Positions 38,553 through 48,315 of a DNA stretch of 64,000 nt are shown here, piece after piece. The stretch lies in the NCBI GenBank assembly GCA_002339675.1, contig DDKB01000017.1, forward strand, positions 864,346-928,345, given 5' to 3'. The notes below the pieces were generated by a model. It was not told where the DNA came from. It did not search any database and saw nothing but the letters and a program-made list of their open reading frames with translations. How positions within the stretch are numbered: position 1 is the stretch's first letter; every line of letters starts with the position of its first letter. The stretch comes from Stutzerimonas stutzeri (GTDB lineage Bacteria > Pseudomonadota > Gammaproteobacteria > Pseudomonadales > Pseudomonadaceae). Both the position numbers and the translations under genes were made by a program.

Positions 38553-39295
38553 CTCGCCTCGGCCAGCTCCTCCGGTGCGATGCCGCGCAGTTCGGCCAGC
38601 TCGCGGCAGATATCGGGCAGGAATTCCGGGCTGTTGCGTTGGCCGGCATGGCTGTGCGGGGTGATGTCCGGGGCGTCGGTTTCCAGCACGATGCTGTCGA
38701 GCGGCAATTGCCGCAGCACCCGGTGCATGCGGTGCGCCTGCGGCCAGGTGCCGGCGCCGCCGAGGCCGAGCTTGTAGCCGAGCCTGATATATTCGCGGGC
38801 TTCTTCCCAGCTACCGCTGAATGCATGGGCAATGCCGGCGCGCTTGAGCCTGTGCCGCTTGAGCGTGGCGATCATCTGGGCATGGGCACGGCGCACATGC
38901 AGGAGCACCGGCAGCTCGAATTCGTTGGCCAGCTCCAGCTGCGCCTCGAGCAAGGCCTGCTGGCGCGCCTTGTCTGGCTCCTCGATATAGAAGTCCAGAC
39001 CGATCTCGCCGATGGCGCACAGTTTGGCCTCGCCGCGCAGGCGCTGCAGCCAGCCGCGCAGGCTGTCGAGATCGTCTGCGCGGTGATCCCGCAGGAACAC
39101 AGGGTGCAGGCCGAGCGCGGCATAGACGGCCGGTTCCGCACAAGCCATCTGCCAGACGCGCTCGAGGTTCGCCGCGTGCACGCCGAGCACCAGGATGCGT
39201 TCCACCCCAGCGGCGCAACTGCGCTCTAGCACGGCTGCGCGGTCATGCTCGAAGGGATCGAAATCAAGGTGTGTGTGGGTGTCGATCAGGCGCAC
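38510..39295 (-). CDS. TatD family deoxyribonuclease/hydrolase
   Basis: Metal-dependent hydrolase of 261 residues. The N-terminal metal motif is DTHTHLDF, followed by AIGEIGLDFY, a central LHVRRAHAQM and the C-terminal metal/signature LETDAPDITP. TatD proteins act as 3'-5' exonucleases and D-aminoacyl-tRNA or DNA-repair-linked enzymes; the exact substrate of this paralogue is open. It starts 29 bp after a small gene and 3'-overlaps amiB. Confidence 0.9.
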   Translation of the reverse strand: MRLIDTHTHLDFDPFEHDRAAVLERSCAAGVERILVLGVHAANLERVWQMACAEPAVYAALGLHPVFLRDHRADDLDSLRGWLQRLRGEAKLCAIGEIGLDFYIEEPDKARQQALLEAQLELANEFELPVLLHVRRAHAQMIATLKRHRLKRAGIAHAFSGSWEEAREYIRLGYKLGLGGAGTWPQAHRMHRVLRQLPLDSIVLETDAPDITPHSHAGQRNSPEFLPDICRELAELRGIAPEELAEASYRNSCELFGWAHG

Positions 39296-39324
39296 AGCTG
39301 GGCTCCGTCCGGCGGGTTGAAGGG

Positions 39325-39570
39325 TCAGTGGTCAGGTTCTTCTTCGATCTGGATATCGCTGACGCCCAGCTCCGCCATGCGGCTGTGCTCGCTTTTGTGC
39401 TCGGGATGCTCCCAGGGTGCGTCGACTGCCGCGCGTGGTTCGCGGACATGATGCAGGAGGATTTCCAGTTCCGCCTGTGCGATGTCCGGCGTTTCGAACG
39501 AGCTGAGCGTCAGCGAGGCGGGGTTGCCGTTGATCAGGTAGTGGATGCGATAGCGTTTCAGGTCGGTCAT
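39325..39570 (-). CDS. Small conserved hypothetical protein
   Basis: An 81-residue soluble, acidic protein beginning MTDLKRYRIHYLINGNPASL. The N-terminal half alternates in a way suited to beta strands (YRIHYLINGNPASLTLSSF), the middle is helical and Glu/Arg-rich, and the tail is acidic (IQIEEEPDH). I do not recognise a family. It lies in line with ada upstream (53-bp gap) and tatD downstream (29-bp gap), so it may share their transcript. Confidence 0.65.
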   Translation of the reverse strand: MTDLKRYRIHYLINGNPASLTLSSFETPDIAQAELEILLHHVREPRAAVDAPWEHPEHKSEHSRMAELGVSDIQIEEEPDH

Positions 39571-39623
39571 GGCAGGCTCGGGCTGGATGAGGGGCTGTAC
39601 AGCATCGGACCGCCGATTCGGCG

Positions 39624-40661
39624 TCAGGCTCCCGAGGATCCGCCTTCAGCCTCCAGCAGAGCCGCCTTGCGCTCGAGTCCCCAGCGGTAGCCGGTCAGCG
39701 CCTGGTTGGCGCCCACCACGCGGTGGCAGGGGACCAGCAGTGCGACGGGGTTGCTGGCACAGGCACGCGCCACCGCGCGGGCATGGCTGCCGAGGCTGGC
39801 GGCCAGTTCGCCGTAGCGCCGGGTTTCGCCCGCGGGGATTGCCTGCAGCGCCGCCCACACGCGCTGCTGGAAGGCGCTGCCGCGCAGGTCCAGCGGCAGC
39901 TGCGCGGCGCGGGCCGGCTCTTCCAACTGGCTTACCACTGCCTGAAGCCAGGCGCCCAGACCAGCATCGTCGCGCACCAGATGGGCGGCGGCGAAGCGCG
40001 CCTGCAGCTCGTCCAGCAAGCCGCTCTCGTCATCCCCGAACAGCAGGGCGCAGATGCCGCGTTCACTGGCGGCAATCGCCAGCCGGCCCAACGGACAAGA
40101 ACCGATGGCATAGCGAAGCGATTCGCCGGCGGCGCGTTGTCGTCGCTGGGCAGGGCTCAAGGCTGCGGCGTGCTGGTAGGCGCCGCGGTTGCTGCCAAAG
40201 CCGGCCTCGAGCGCCGCGTCGAGGACCGAGTCGGCGCCCGGCAGCTGGGCTTCGAGGCGCTCCCGCCGCCGTGCCGTCGCCCAGGCGCGCGGCGTCACCC
40301 CGGTGCGCGCTTTGAAGGCGCGGGCCAGATGCGAAGGTGAAAGACCGATGCGGGCCGCCAGCTGCGTCAGGGTCACCGGCTCGTTGCTGGCGTTCAGGAT
40401 CCTGCAACTTGCGACGACCAGTTCGTCCATCTGTTGCGCAGGGCTCAGGCCGCGGGGCGAGCAGCGTTTGCATGGGCGAAAGCCGGCCGCTTCGGCATCG
40501 ATCGGCGTGGCGAAGAAGCGCACACCGTCGCGGCGCGGGCGCCTGGCCGGGCAACTGGGACGGCAGTAGATACCGGTCGATTGCACGGCAAACACGAAGC
40601 GCTCGTCGTAACCGGCGTCGCGGTCACACAGCGCCTGCCAGCAGCGATCAAGGTCCAACAT
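39624..40661 (-). CDS. ada: Bifunctional Ada protein: methyl-phosphotriester/O6-methylguanine-DNA methyltransferase and regulator
   Basis: Repairs alkylated DNA by irreversible methyl transfer and, once methylated, activates repair genes. From the ATG at 40661 it has 345 residues. The N-terminal zinc domain has C33, C37 (YCRPSCPARRP) and the FRPCKRC pair; the first cysteine takes methyl from phosphotriesters. An AraC helix-turn-helix follows (about 90-170), then the methyltransferase domain with acceptor motif PCHRVVG near the C-terminus. No alkB sits next to it. It diverges from the RIO kinase gene. Confidence 0.93.
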   Translation of the reverse strand: MLDLDRCWQALCDRDAGYDERFVFAVQSTGIYCRPSCPARRPRRDGVRFFATPIDAEAAGFRPCKRCSPRGLSPAQQMDELVVASCRILNASNEPVTLTQLAARIGLSPSHLARAFKARTGVTPRAWATARRRERLEAQLPGADSVLDAALEAGFGSNRGAYQHAAALSPAQRRQRAAGESLRYAIGSCPLGRLAIAASERGICALLFGDDESGLLDELQARFAAAHLVRDDAGLGAWLQAVVSQLEEPARAAQLPLDLRGSAFQQRVWAALQAIPAGETRRYGELAASLGSHARAVARACASNPVALLVPCHRVVGANQALTGYRWGLERKAALLEAEGGSSGA

Positions 40662-40817
40662 CGCGGTGCTCCAAAGTGGGAGGGTCCGATTGTCCGCGCT
40701 GTGCGCGCTCACGCCAATGCACAGTGCGCTTTCAAACTTGCGAGCGAGCATGGAAGGGCGCTAGCGATTGCCGTAACCTGCAGGTCTGCCTAGCCATGAA
40801 GGGTCTGTAAGCCGCTG

Positions 40818-41708
40818 ATGAAAACGCCAAAACGACTCGAGCCGTTGGTCGAGGATGGCCTGATCGACGAAGTGCTGCGCCCGCTGATGAGTGGCAAGGA
40901 AGCAGCGGTCTATGTGGTGCGCTGCGGCGACGAGCTGCGCTGCGCGAAGGTGTACAAGGAGGCCAACAACCGCAGTTTTCGCCAGGCGGTGAAATACCAG
41001 GAGGGGCGCAAGGTGCGCAGCAGCCGTGACGCCCGCGCCATGGCCAAGGGCTCAAAGCACGGGCGCAAGGAGAAGGAAGAGAACTGGCAGAACGCTGAGG
41101 TGGCAGCGCTGTTCCGCCTGGCCGAGGCCGGCGTGCGGGTGCCCAAGCCGTACGATTTTCTTGATGGCGTGCTGCTGATGGAAATGATCAGCGGCGAGGA
41201 CGGTGACGCCGCGCCGCGGCTCAACGATGTGGACCTGCACCCCGACGACGCGCGCGAGTTCCACGCCTTCATGATCGGCGAAGTAGCCAAGATGCTCTGC
41301 GCCGGACTGGTGCATGGCGACCTGTCCGAATTCAACGTGCTGCTCGATGAGCACGGACCGGTGATCATCGATCTGCCGCAGGCGGTGGACGCCGCGGGCA
41401 ATAACCACGCGTTCGAAATGCTCGAGCGCGATGTCGGCAACATGTCGGCCTATTTTGGCCAATTTGCGCCGGAGCTTAGATACACCCGCTATGCCAAGGA
41501 GATGTGGGCGCTGTACGAGGAGGGCAAGCTGACGCCGGAAACCGAGCTGACCGGCGAATTCGCCGAGCCGGAGGATGCCGCTGACCTCGACGCGGTCATG
41601 CGCGAAATCCGCGCGACCCTGGCCGAGCAGGCGCGCAAGGAAGCGCTGCGCAACGCCACCGACGAACCGAGCGACGAGCCGCCCACGCCACCGTGGATGC
41701 GTCACTGA
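40818..41708 (+). CDS. RIO-family protein kinase
   Basis: A 296-residue atypical kinase of the RIO1 type, without membrane segments. Visible elements: glycine-loop region MSGKEAAVYVVRCG, the ATP-binding lysine in CAKVYKE, the catalytic loop HGDLSEFNVLL and the metal-binding IIDLPQAVD. The C-terminal 60 residues are acidic, with Pro at the end. Bacterial RIO proteins have poorly known substrates. Its partners cannot be read from the neighbours. Confidence 0.85.
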   Translation: MKTPKRLEPLVEDGLIDEVLRPLMSGKEAAVYVVRCGDELRCAKVYKEANNRSFRQAVKYQEGRKVRSSRDARAMAKGSKHGRKEKEENWQNAEVAALFRLAEAGVRVPKPYDFLDGVLLMEMISGEDGDAAPRLNDVDLHPDDAREFHAFMIGEVAKMLCAGLVHGDLSEFNVLLDEHGPVIIDLPQAVDAAGNNHAFEMLERDVGNMSAYFGQFAPELRYTRYAKEMWALYEEGKLTPETELTGEFAEPEDAADLDAVMREIRATLAEQARKEALRNATDEPSDEPPTPPWMRH

Positions 41709-41909
41709 GACTGGCTTGACGCTGGGCGCAGCGCTCGGTCATACGCTGCGATGAACGAGCGCTTGCTCACGCACCCTGACGACTCGCCCGCTGGGTTTTC
41801 ACCACGCCGGTGCTGACCCAGCGGCAAGGGGCGACCCAGGTCTTTTCCTTCCCCGACGCGACCGCCGCTCACAGTGCCTCGGTATAACGCTCAGCTCGCA
41901 TTGCGTGGC

Positions 41910-43400
41910 TTATCTCGTCGCCGTGTCGGTATCCGACTCTGCATCCCCGACCGCCTGCGGTTCCATTTCCCAGCCGCCGCCGAGTGCGACGAACAGCGCG
42001 ACCTGTGCCGTCGCCAGGGCGGTGCGGCCCTGCAGGGCCTGCTGCCGCGCTTGTAGCGAGCCGCGCTGGGCGTCGAGGACCTCGTTGAGGTTGGCCTCGC
42101 CCAGTCGGTAGCTGGTCTGCGCCAAGGCATAGGCGCGCTCACGGTGGGCCAGGGTGTCGCGCAGGGCATTCAGGCGCCGCTGCTGGCCCTCGATTCGCAC
42201 CAGTGAACGCTCGACTTCTTCCAGGGCTTCGGCCAGCGACTGCTCGAATCCGAGATAGGCGCTGTCGCCCTGCACGTCGGCCAGGTCGATGGCTGCTCCG
42301 CGGCGCCGATAATCGAGAAAGGGCAGGCCGAAGGTCGCGCCAAGCCGGGCGAAGTTCGAGGCGCTGGAAAAGGCGTCGCCCAGCGCCAGCCCGGAGCGGC
42401 CGACCGCCGCCTGCAGCGCCAGTGTCGGGAACAGGTCGCGGCGGGCCGCCAGTGATTGCAGCTGGGCGGCCTGCAGTTGCGCCGCGGCGGCGATCAGGTC
42501 CGGGCGCCGCCGCAGCAGGTCCAGCGGCTGGCCGGGTGGGATCGGACGTTCGGCCAGCGGTACCCGGACCGAAGCCTTGAGCTGCCGTTCGACGGTGCCC
42601 GGCGGCTGCGCCAGCAGCGTATCCAGGGCCAGGCGGGCTTCGGCCAGGTTGATCTCCAGTTCGTCGCGCTGGGCTTGCAGCGAGGCGCGCTCGGCGGCGC
42701 TGGCCTCGACGTCGAGCCGGGTGACTTCGCCCGCCTCGAACAGCTTGCCGGCGATGCGCTCCAGCTCGGCGGCCAGCCCGATACCCTCCACCAACAGCTG
42801 GTGCTGGCCCTCCAGCGCCCGTAGTTGCAGATAGCCCTGCGCCGTGTTCGAGGCCACGGCGAGCCGCGCCGCGATGGCCTGCGCCCGGGCAGAGCGAATC
42901 TGCTGGCGTGCGCTGTCGGTACGGGCGCGGGTGGCGCCGAAGATGTCCAGTTCCCAGCTGGCCTGCAGCGCCAACTCCCAGTTGTCGAAGGTGATGATGT
43001 CGTCGTCCGGAACGAATTGGCCGATGGGGCTGTTCGGGTCCGGTTCACGGTCGTTCTCGATCCACTGGCGTCTGGCCGAACCCGGCAGGTCGAGGGTCGG
43101 GAACAGCCCGGCTCGCGCCTGGCGTAACTGTGCGCGCGCGGTGTCGACCCGCAGCATGGCCTGGCGGATGTCGCGGTTATGCGCCAACGCCCGCTGTACC
43201 AGGTGGGTCAGCGTCGGGTCATCGAACTGGCGCCACCAGTCACCCAGGGCCTGGGCGTCGGCTAGCTGCTGGCGTACGGCGTGAAACCAGGCGTCCGGTA
43301 CATCCGGTGCGGGGCGATCCGGGACGCTCGAGCAGGCGCCGAGGGCGAATGCCAGCGCCACGGCCCAGGCGAGGCGCGATCGAGGCAGGCGGCCGGGCAT
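41910..43400 (-). CDS. Outer membrane efflux lipoprotein, NodT/OprM family
   Basis: A 496-residue channel protein. The lipoprotein signal ends ALAFALGAC, with C22 as lipidation site. Two outer-membrane-efflux (TolC-type) repeats follow, with long helical stretches and motifs such as AALSPAQ-free but typical DPTLTHLVQRALAHNRDIRQ at about residue 65 and QLRQARAGLFPTLDL. It forms the outer-membrane exit of the tripartite pump whose permease gene overlaps its start by one base. Confidence 0.88.
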   Translation of the reverse strand: MPGRLPRSRLAWAVALAFALGACSSVPDRPAPDVPDAWFHAVRQQLADAQALGDWWRQFDDPTLTHLVQRALAHNRDIRQAMLRVDTARAQLRQARAGLFPTLDLPGSARRQWIENDREPDPNSPIGQFVPDDDIITFDNWELALQASWELDIFGATRARTDSARQQIRSARAQAIAARLAVASNTAQGYLQLRALEGQHQLLVEGIGLAAELERIAGKLFEAGEVTRLDVEASAAERASLQAQRDELEINLAEARLALDTLLAQPPGTVERQLKASVRVPLAERPIPPGQPLDLLRRRPDLIAAAAQLQAAQLQSLAARRDLFPTLALQAAVGRSGLALGDAFSSASNFARLGATFGLPFLDYRRRGAAIDLADVQGDSAYLGFEQSLAEALEEVERSLVRIEGQQRRLNALRDTLAHRERAYALAQTSYRLGEANLNEVLDAQRGSLQARQQALQGRTALATAQVALFVALGGGWEMEPQAVGDAESDTDTATR

Positions 43401-46400
43401 CAGGTTTCCTCCGGTTTGACGCGCATGAACAGCCGGTACAGGCAGGGCACCGCCAGCAGGGTGAGCAGGGTGGCGAAGCCCAGCCCACCCATGATGGTCA
43501 CGGCCATGTTGGCGAAGAATGGGTCGAACAGCAGCGGCACCATGCCCAGCACCGTGGTGCCGGCGGCCATCATCACCGGGCGCAGGCGCGAGGCCGACGC
43601 CTCGACAATGGCGGTCAGGCGCGGCACGCCGTCGTCGATCTGGCGGTCGATTTCATCCACCAGCACCACGGCGTTCTTGATCAGCATGCCGGTCAGGCTC
43701 AGCAACCCGAGCAGGGCCATGAAGCCGAACGGTTGGCCGGTGACCAGCAAGCCGAGCGTGACGCCGCACAGCGCCATCGGTACCACCAGCCAGATCATCA
43801 GCGGCTGGCGCACCTTGGCGAACAACAGCACGGTGACCAGCACCATCGCCAGGTAGGGCACGGCAAGGGTGCTGGCCAGCGCCTGCTGCGCGTCGGAGGA
43901 CTGCTCATGGTCGCCGCCCCACTCCAGTGAATAGCCGGTCGGCAGCTCGATGCCTTCGATCAGCGGGCGAATCCGTTCGAAGGCGACGTTGGTGTTTTCC
44001 CCATCGCGCGGTTCGGCCCGCACGGCGATGGTCCGCTCGCGGCCATAGCGGCGGATCATCGACTCCTCGGTGGTCGCTTCCACGCCGTCGGCCACCTGGG
44101 ACAGCGGCACATAACGCCCGGTGGCCGGGCTCCAGACCAGACGCTGCAACAGGTCGCCGGGCTCGACCCGATCCTCTGGCGTCGCGCGCAGAAGGATCGG
44201 GATCAGCTCGTCCTGGTCGCGGAACACGCTGACCTGCTGCCCTTCGCTGGCGACCGACAGCGCCTGCGCCACCTGCTGGCGGGTCAGCCCGGCGTTGGCC
44301 AGGCGATCGAGCGCCAACCGCGGGCGCAGCACCGGGACCGTTTGGCGCCAATCGTCGCGAATGTCGAAGACCTGCCCTTTCTCTTGCAGGAGGCGCTGGC
44401 CCTCGGCCGACAGCCGGCGCAGTTCGTCCAGGTCGGGGCCGCTGATACGGGCTTCCAGCTTGGCCTCGGCGTTGGGGCCGAACATGAACTGCGCGGCCGC
44501 GACATCGGCCGAGGGGTAGCGGCCCGGCAGCGTCTGGTTGATCTCCCGAACCAGGCCGGCGATCACCTCTGCATTCTTTGTCCGCACGAGGAAATGCATC
44601 AGGGCCGGATTCGGCTGTTCCGGCGCATAGGTGAGCATGAAACGCGAGGCGCCGGCACCGACGAAGGTCGACACGTCGGTGACGCCGTCGAGCTGCTTCA
44701 GGTAGCCCTCGACGTCCTCGGCGGTGCGGCTGGTTTCGTGAATGTGCGTGCCCTGCGGTAGGAACAGGTTGAGGTAGAAGATCGGTGTGCTCGACGGCGG
44801 GAAGAAGCTCTGCGGCACGCGGCTGAAGCCCAGCACGCTGAGAACCGTCAGCACCACCAGCACGCCGAGGGTCAGCCAGGGCCGGGCAAGCACCGCGCCG
44901 GCAATGCGTCGGTAGCGCCCGTAGATCGGCCCCCTGTAGGCGTCATCGGGATCGCCGCCCTCGTCCTGTTTGTCGCCCTTGCGCTCGAGCAGGTAGTGGC
45001 CGAAAAGTGGCACGACCAGCAGCGCCAGCAGCCAGCTCAGCAGCAGCGAGGTGGCGATGACGTAGAACAGCGAGAAGAGGAATTCGCCGGTGGTGTCCTG
45101 CGACAAGCCGATCCCGGCGAAGGCCAGGATGCCGATGAGCGTCGCGCCAAGCAGCGACCATTGCGTCTGCTGCAGCGTCTTGCGTGAGGCCTCGAGGATG
45201 CTCAGGCCGCGCTGTTGCTGGATCAGCATGCCGTCGCAGACGACCACCGCGTTGTCCACCAGCATGCCCATGGCGATGATCAATGCACCCAGGGAGATGC
45301 GTTCGAGCTCGACGCCGCCCAGCCACATCACCAGCAGCGTGCCAAGCACGGTGAGAAACAGCACCGCGCCGATGATCAGCCCGGCGCGCAGGCCCATGGC
45401 CAGGCACAGCACGCCGACCACAATGGCCACCGAGAGAAACACGTTGAGCGCGAAGCTGTTGACCGAGTCATCGACGATGCGGTGCTGCTGGTAGAGCGGA
45501 TGCAGCTCGGCGCCCAGTGGCATCAGGTGTTGCATGGCGTCGAGTTTGGCCTCGACCGCGTGCCCCACCTCGACGATGTTGCTGCCGGAAATGCCGCTGA
45601 TGCCGAGCGTCAGCGCCGGCTCACCGTTGTGTCGAATGATCTGTCGTGGCCGCTCGGCATAGTCACGTGTGAGCGTGGCGATGGCGCCCAGGTCGACGCG
45701 CTGTTCGCCCTGGCCCACCGGCAGCGCGCGCAGCGCGTCGAGGGAATCAAAGGCGCCGCTCGGGCGAATGTGCACGAAGTATTCGCCGGCGCGCAGGCCG
45801 CCGGCTTCCACGGCGGCGTCGGCATCGCTCAGCGCGGCGACCAGCTCGCGCGGCGACAGACGCAAAGCGGCCAGGCGCGCCTGGTCGACCTGCACCAGGA
45901 TGCGCTCTTCGCGCACGCCGGCGATCTCGACCTGGCCGACACCTTTGGCGGTGATCAGCCCGCGGCGCAGGTCCTTGGCGACTTCGTGCAGTTCCTCCAG
46001 GGTCAACCCCTCGCCGGTCAGCGCGAAGAAGATGCCGTAGACATCGCCGAAATCATCGTTGACCAGCGGTGGGTCCAGCCCGGGCGGCAATTTCTGCCGG
46101 GCATCCCCGACCTTGTTGCGCAGCTGGTCCCAGATCTGCTCGAGCTGATCACCGGAATAACGGTCCTGGATTTCGACGCGTATTTCCGCAGCGCCGATCA
46201 TCGAGCGCGAGCGGATCTCCTTCACCTCGGACAGCTCCTGAATGGCGCTTTCCAGGGGCTCGGTGACTTCCTGCTCGACCTCCAGCGCCGTCGCGCCGGG
46301 GTATTGCACCGTGACGATGGCTTCCTTGATGGTGAATTCCGGGTCTTCCAGGCGCCCCATTTCGAAGAACGCGAGCACGCCGCCGACCAGGCAGATCAGC

Positions 46401-46453
46401 ACCAGCACCCAGATGTTGACCGATTTGCAGATCGCGTAGCGGGCCAGATCCAT
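43400..46453 (-). CDS. RND efflux pump permease subunit
   Basis: A 1017-residue inner-membrane antiporter from the ATG at 46453 (MDLARYAICKSVNIW). It shows the RND layout: a first transmembrane helix, a large periplasmic loop, helices 2-7 with the LALIIAMGMLVDNAVVV-type motif (GALIIAMGMLVDNAVVVCDG) where the proton-relay acids lie, a second loop and helices 8-12. Belongs to the multidrug-type (HAE1/hydrophobic) group and not to the metal CusA/CzcA group as far as I can judge. Four bases separate it from the membrane-fusion gene. Confidence 0.88.
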   Translation of the reverse strand: MDLARYAICKSVNIWVLVLICLVGGVLAFFEMGRLEDPEFTIKEAIVTVQYPGATALEVEQEVTEPLESAIQELSEVKEIRSRSMIGAAEIRVEIQDRYSGDQLEQIWDQLRNKVGDARQKLPPGLDPPLVNDDFGDVYGIFFALTGEGLTLEELHEVAKDLRRGLITAKGVGQVEIAGVREERILVQVDQARLAALRLSPRELVAALSDADAAVEAGGLRAGEYFVHIRPSGAFDSLDALRALPVGQGEQRVDLGAIATLTRDYAERPRQIIRHNGEPALTLGISGISGSNIVEVGHAVEAKLDAMQHLMPLGAELHPLYQQHRIVDDSVNSFALNVFLSVAIVVGVLCLAMGLRAGLIIGAVLFLTVLGTLLVMWLGGVELERISLGALIIAMGMLVDNAVVVCDGMLIQQQRGLSILEASRKTLQQTQWSLLGATLIGILAFAGIGLSQDTTGEFLFSLFYVIATSLLLSWLLALLVVPLFGHYLLERKGDKQDEGGDPDDAYRGPIYGRYRRIAGAVLARPWLTLGVLVVLTVLSVLGFSRVPQSFFPPSSTPIFYLNLFLPQGTHIHETSRTAEDVEGYLKQLDGVTDVSTFVGAGASRFMLTYAPEQPNPALMHFLVRTKNAEVIAGLVREINQTLPGRYPSADVAAAQFMFGPNAEAKLEARISGPDLDELRRLSAEGQRLLQEKGQVFDIRDDWRQTVPVLRPRLALDRLANAGLTRQQVAQALSVASEGQQVSVFRDQDELIPILLRATPEDRVEPGDLLQRLVWSPATGRYVPLSQVADGVEATTEESMIRRYGRERTIAVRAEPRDGENTNVAFERIRPLIEGIELPTGYSLEWGGDHEQSSDAQQALASTLAVPYLAMVLVTVLLFAKVRQPLMIWLVVPMALCGVTLGLLVTGQPFGFMALLGLLSLTGMLIKNAVVLVDEIDRQIDDGVPRLTAIVEASASRLRPVMMAAGTTVLGMVPLLFDPFFANMAVTIMGGLGFATLLTLLAVPCLYRLFMRVKPEET

Positions 46454-46457
46454 CGGC

Positions 46458-47537
46458 TCAGTCCCGCCGTTTCGCATTGATCGGCTGGTCCTCAGCCAGC
46501 TTGCTGCCGCCGGCTACCACGGCGAGCATGCCATCATCGAGGGCTCCGCCGAGCACGGCGTGGTCCTGCTCGATGCCGTCAAGGTCGACCGCCTGGCGTC
46601 GGGCGTGCCCATCGACCGCCAGCCACAGGTAATGGCTGCCATCCGGCGCGGTCTGCACCGCGCTGAGCGGCAAGCGGAAGCGCGGTGGCGCCTCGCTTGG
46701 CGTCGGTGGGCGCTGCAGCTGAACCCGCATGGCCATCCCCGGCAGCAGGTTGTAGTCCTCCGGCGGATCGCCCTGCAACGTGAGCCGGTAGGTACGCGCG
46801 CCCTGGCGCGGTTGCGTGCTGTGCTCCTTGTAGGTCAGTGGCAGGCTCAGGTCGGCAATCACCAACTGGCCTTCGGCCTGCAGCGAACTGTCCAGCGGCA
46901 GGCTCAGGGCCGCCGACTCCGGCAGGTCGACGCTGACCTCGACGTGCTGGTTGTTCTGTAGCTCCAGCACGGGCGTCCCGACCGCGACCACCATGTCCGG
47001 CTCGGCCAGGCGCCGCGCAACGACGCCGTCGAAGGGGGCTTCCAGGCTGCTGTGGTCGAGATCGCGCCGGGCGCTGTCACGGGCGACCCGTGCCGCCACG
47101 ACGCTGGCCTGCAAGGGCTCGACAGCCGCAGGCGCGAGAATGCCGGCGGCCAGCAGGTCACGCTTGCGCGCCAGGTCTGCCTCGAGCTGCTTGAGCCGGG
47201 CCTCGGCCTCGCGCAGCTGCAGGGCGTAGTCGGTGCCGTCGATCCTGGCCAGCGGCTGGCCCCGTTCGACGTGCTCGCCTTCGTCGACCAGGATGCGCTC
47301 GATGCGACCCGCGACCTGAAAAGCCAGCTGGGTGCTGGTGACGCTGTCCACCACGCCGGGATAGCGCAACACCTGCGGCCCGGAATCGATCCGTTGCACC
47401 GGCTCGACAAAGGCCACGCGCGGCGGGACCTCGACCGGCTCCTTATCGTCGGCGCAACCTGCCAAGGCGAACAGGGTGCAGAGCGGCAGAAAGAAGCGGC
47501 AAGGCTTGGCGAGGCCTCGGGTGATGGGCAGCGGCAT
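46458..47537 (-). CDS. RND efflux periplasmic adaptor (membrane fusion) lipoprotein
   Basis: A 359-residue adaptor from the ATG at 47537 (GGGAG five bases before). A lipoprotein signal ends LFALAGC, with the lipidated Cys near 27. The lipoyl half-motifs (AFQVAGRIERILVDEGEHVERGQ and LEAPFDGVVARRLAEPD) flank a helical hairpin, followed by beta-barrel and membrane-proximal domains (YNLLPGMAMRVQL). First gene of the operon adaptor-permease-outer membrane channel. No regulator adjoins it; upstream it diverges from the ferritin gene across 224 bp. Confidence 0.9.
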   Translation of the reverse strand: MPLPITRGLAKPCRFFLPLCTLFALAGCADDKEPVEVPPRVAFVEPVQRIDSGPQVLRYPGVVDSVTSTQLAFQVAGRIERILVDEGEHVERGQPLARIDGTDYALQLREAEARLKQLEADLARKRDLLAAGILAPAAVEPLQASVVAARVARDSARRDLDHSSLEAPFDGVVARRLAEPDMVVAVGTPVLELQNNQHVEVSVDLPESAALSLPLDSSLQAEGQLVIADLSLPLTYKEHSTQPRQGARTYRLTLQGDPPEDYNLLPGMAMRVQLQRPPTPSEAPPRFRLPLSAVQTAPDGSHYLWLAVDGHARRQAVDLDGIEQDHAVLGGALDDGMLAVVAGGSKLAEDQPINAKRRD

Positions 47538-47761
47538 CCGTACTCCCGGCAAAGGTCGAACGAGGGTTGACGGCGCCGGTCCGACAGGTGGCGCCAGTTC
47601 AATAGAACCCCGCTCTACGCCGGGAGTTCGGCCTATGCTCAGGTGACCGCCGGGTCAGTGCACGCGGCCCGATGGGCAGGGCGCCCGGCAACGGCCTGCC
47701 AGGCGTCGATTGGGCGTATCATGGCGCGGCGTTTCACAGGTCACTGCAGGAGAGAGTCGCA

Positions 47762-48229
47762 ATGCAAGGTCAGCCACAGGTCATCGAATACCTCAAGGAA
47801 CTGCTGCGCGGGGAGCTGGCGGCGCGCGACCAGTATTTCCTGCACTCGCGGATGTACGCCGACTGGGGGTTCACCAAGCTCTACGAGCGGATCAACCATG
47901 AGATGCAGGAAGAAACCGAGCACGCCGATGCGCTGCTCAAACGCATCCTGTTCCTCGAAGGCACGCCGGACATGACGCCGGAGGCGATGCACCCCGGTCA
48001 GACCGTTCCCGAGATGTTGCGCGCCGATCTGGCACTCGAATACAAGGTGCGCGAAGCCCTGGCCAAGGGCATCGCCCTGGCCGAGCAGCACGGTGATTAC
48101 CAGACGCGCGAAATACTCGAACTGCAGCTGATGGACACCGAGGAAGACCACGCCTACTGGCTGGAGCAGCAGCTGGGGCTGATCGACCGGATCGGCCTGC
48201 AGAACTATCTGCAGTCGCAAGCGGGGTAA
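47762..48229 (+). CDS. bfr: Bacterial ferritin of the FtnA/BfrA type (annotated bacterioferritin)
   Basis: Iron-storage protein of 155 residues, 24-mer expected. The ferroxidase acids are in place ([16 protein letters not shown], then [12 protein letters not shown] and DTEEDHAYW). The residue at position 52, which is the haem-ligating methionine of classic bacterioferritin (EMKHAD in E. coli), is threonine here (ETEHAD). This pattern matches P. aeruginosa FtnA, previously called BfrA, so haem binding at the subunit interface is doubtful. AGGAGAG stands before the ATG. Confidence 0.88.
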   Translation: MQGQPQVIEYLKELLRGELAARDQYFLHSRMYADWGFTKLYERINHEMQEETEHADALLKRILFLEGTPDMTPEAMHPGQTVPEMLRADLALEYKVREALAKGIALAEQHGDYQTREILELQLMDTEEDHAYWLEQQLGLIDRIGLQNYLQSQAG

Positions 48230-48315
48230 AAGCCGCTCAAGGCGTGAAGCCTAACGCGAAGGCGAGGTGGTCGAGGCGCGAGGCGCCAGCCTTGATCCTT
48301 ACCGCCAGCCCGACG

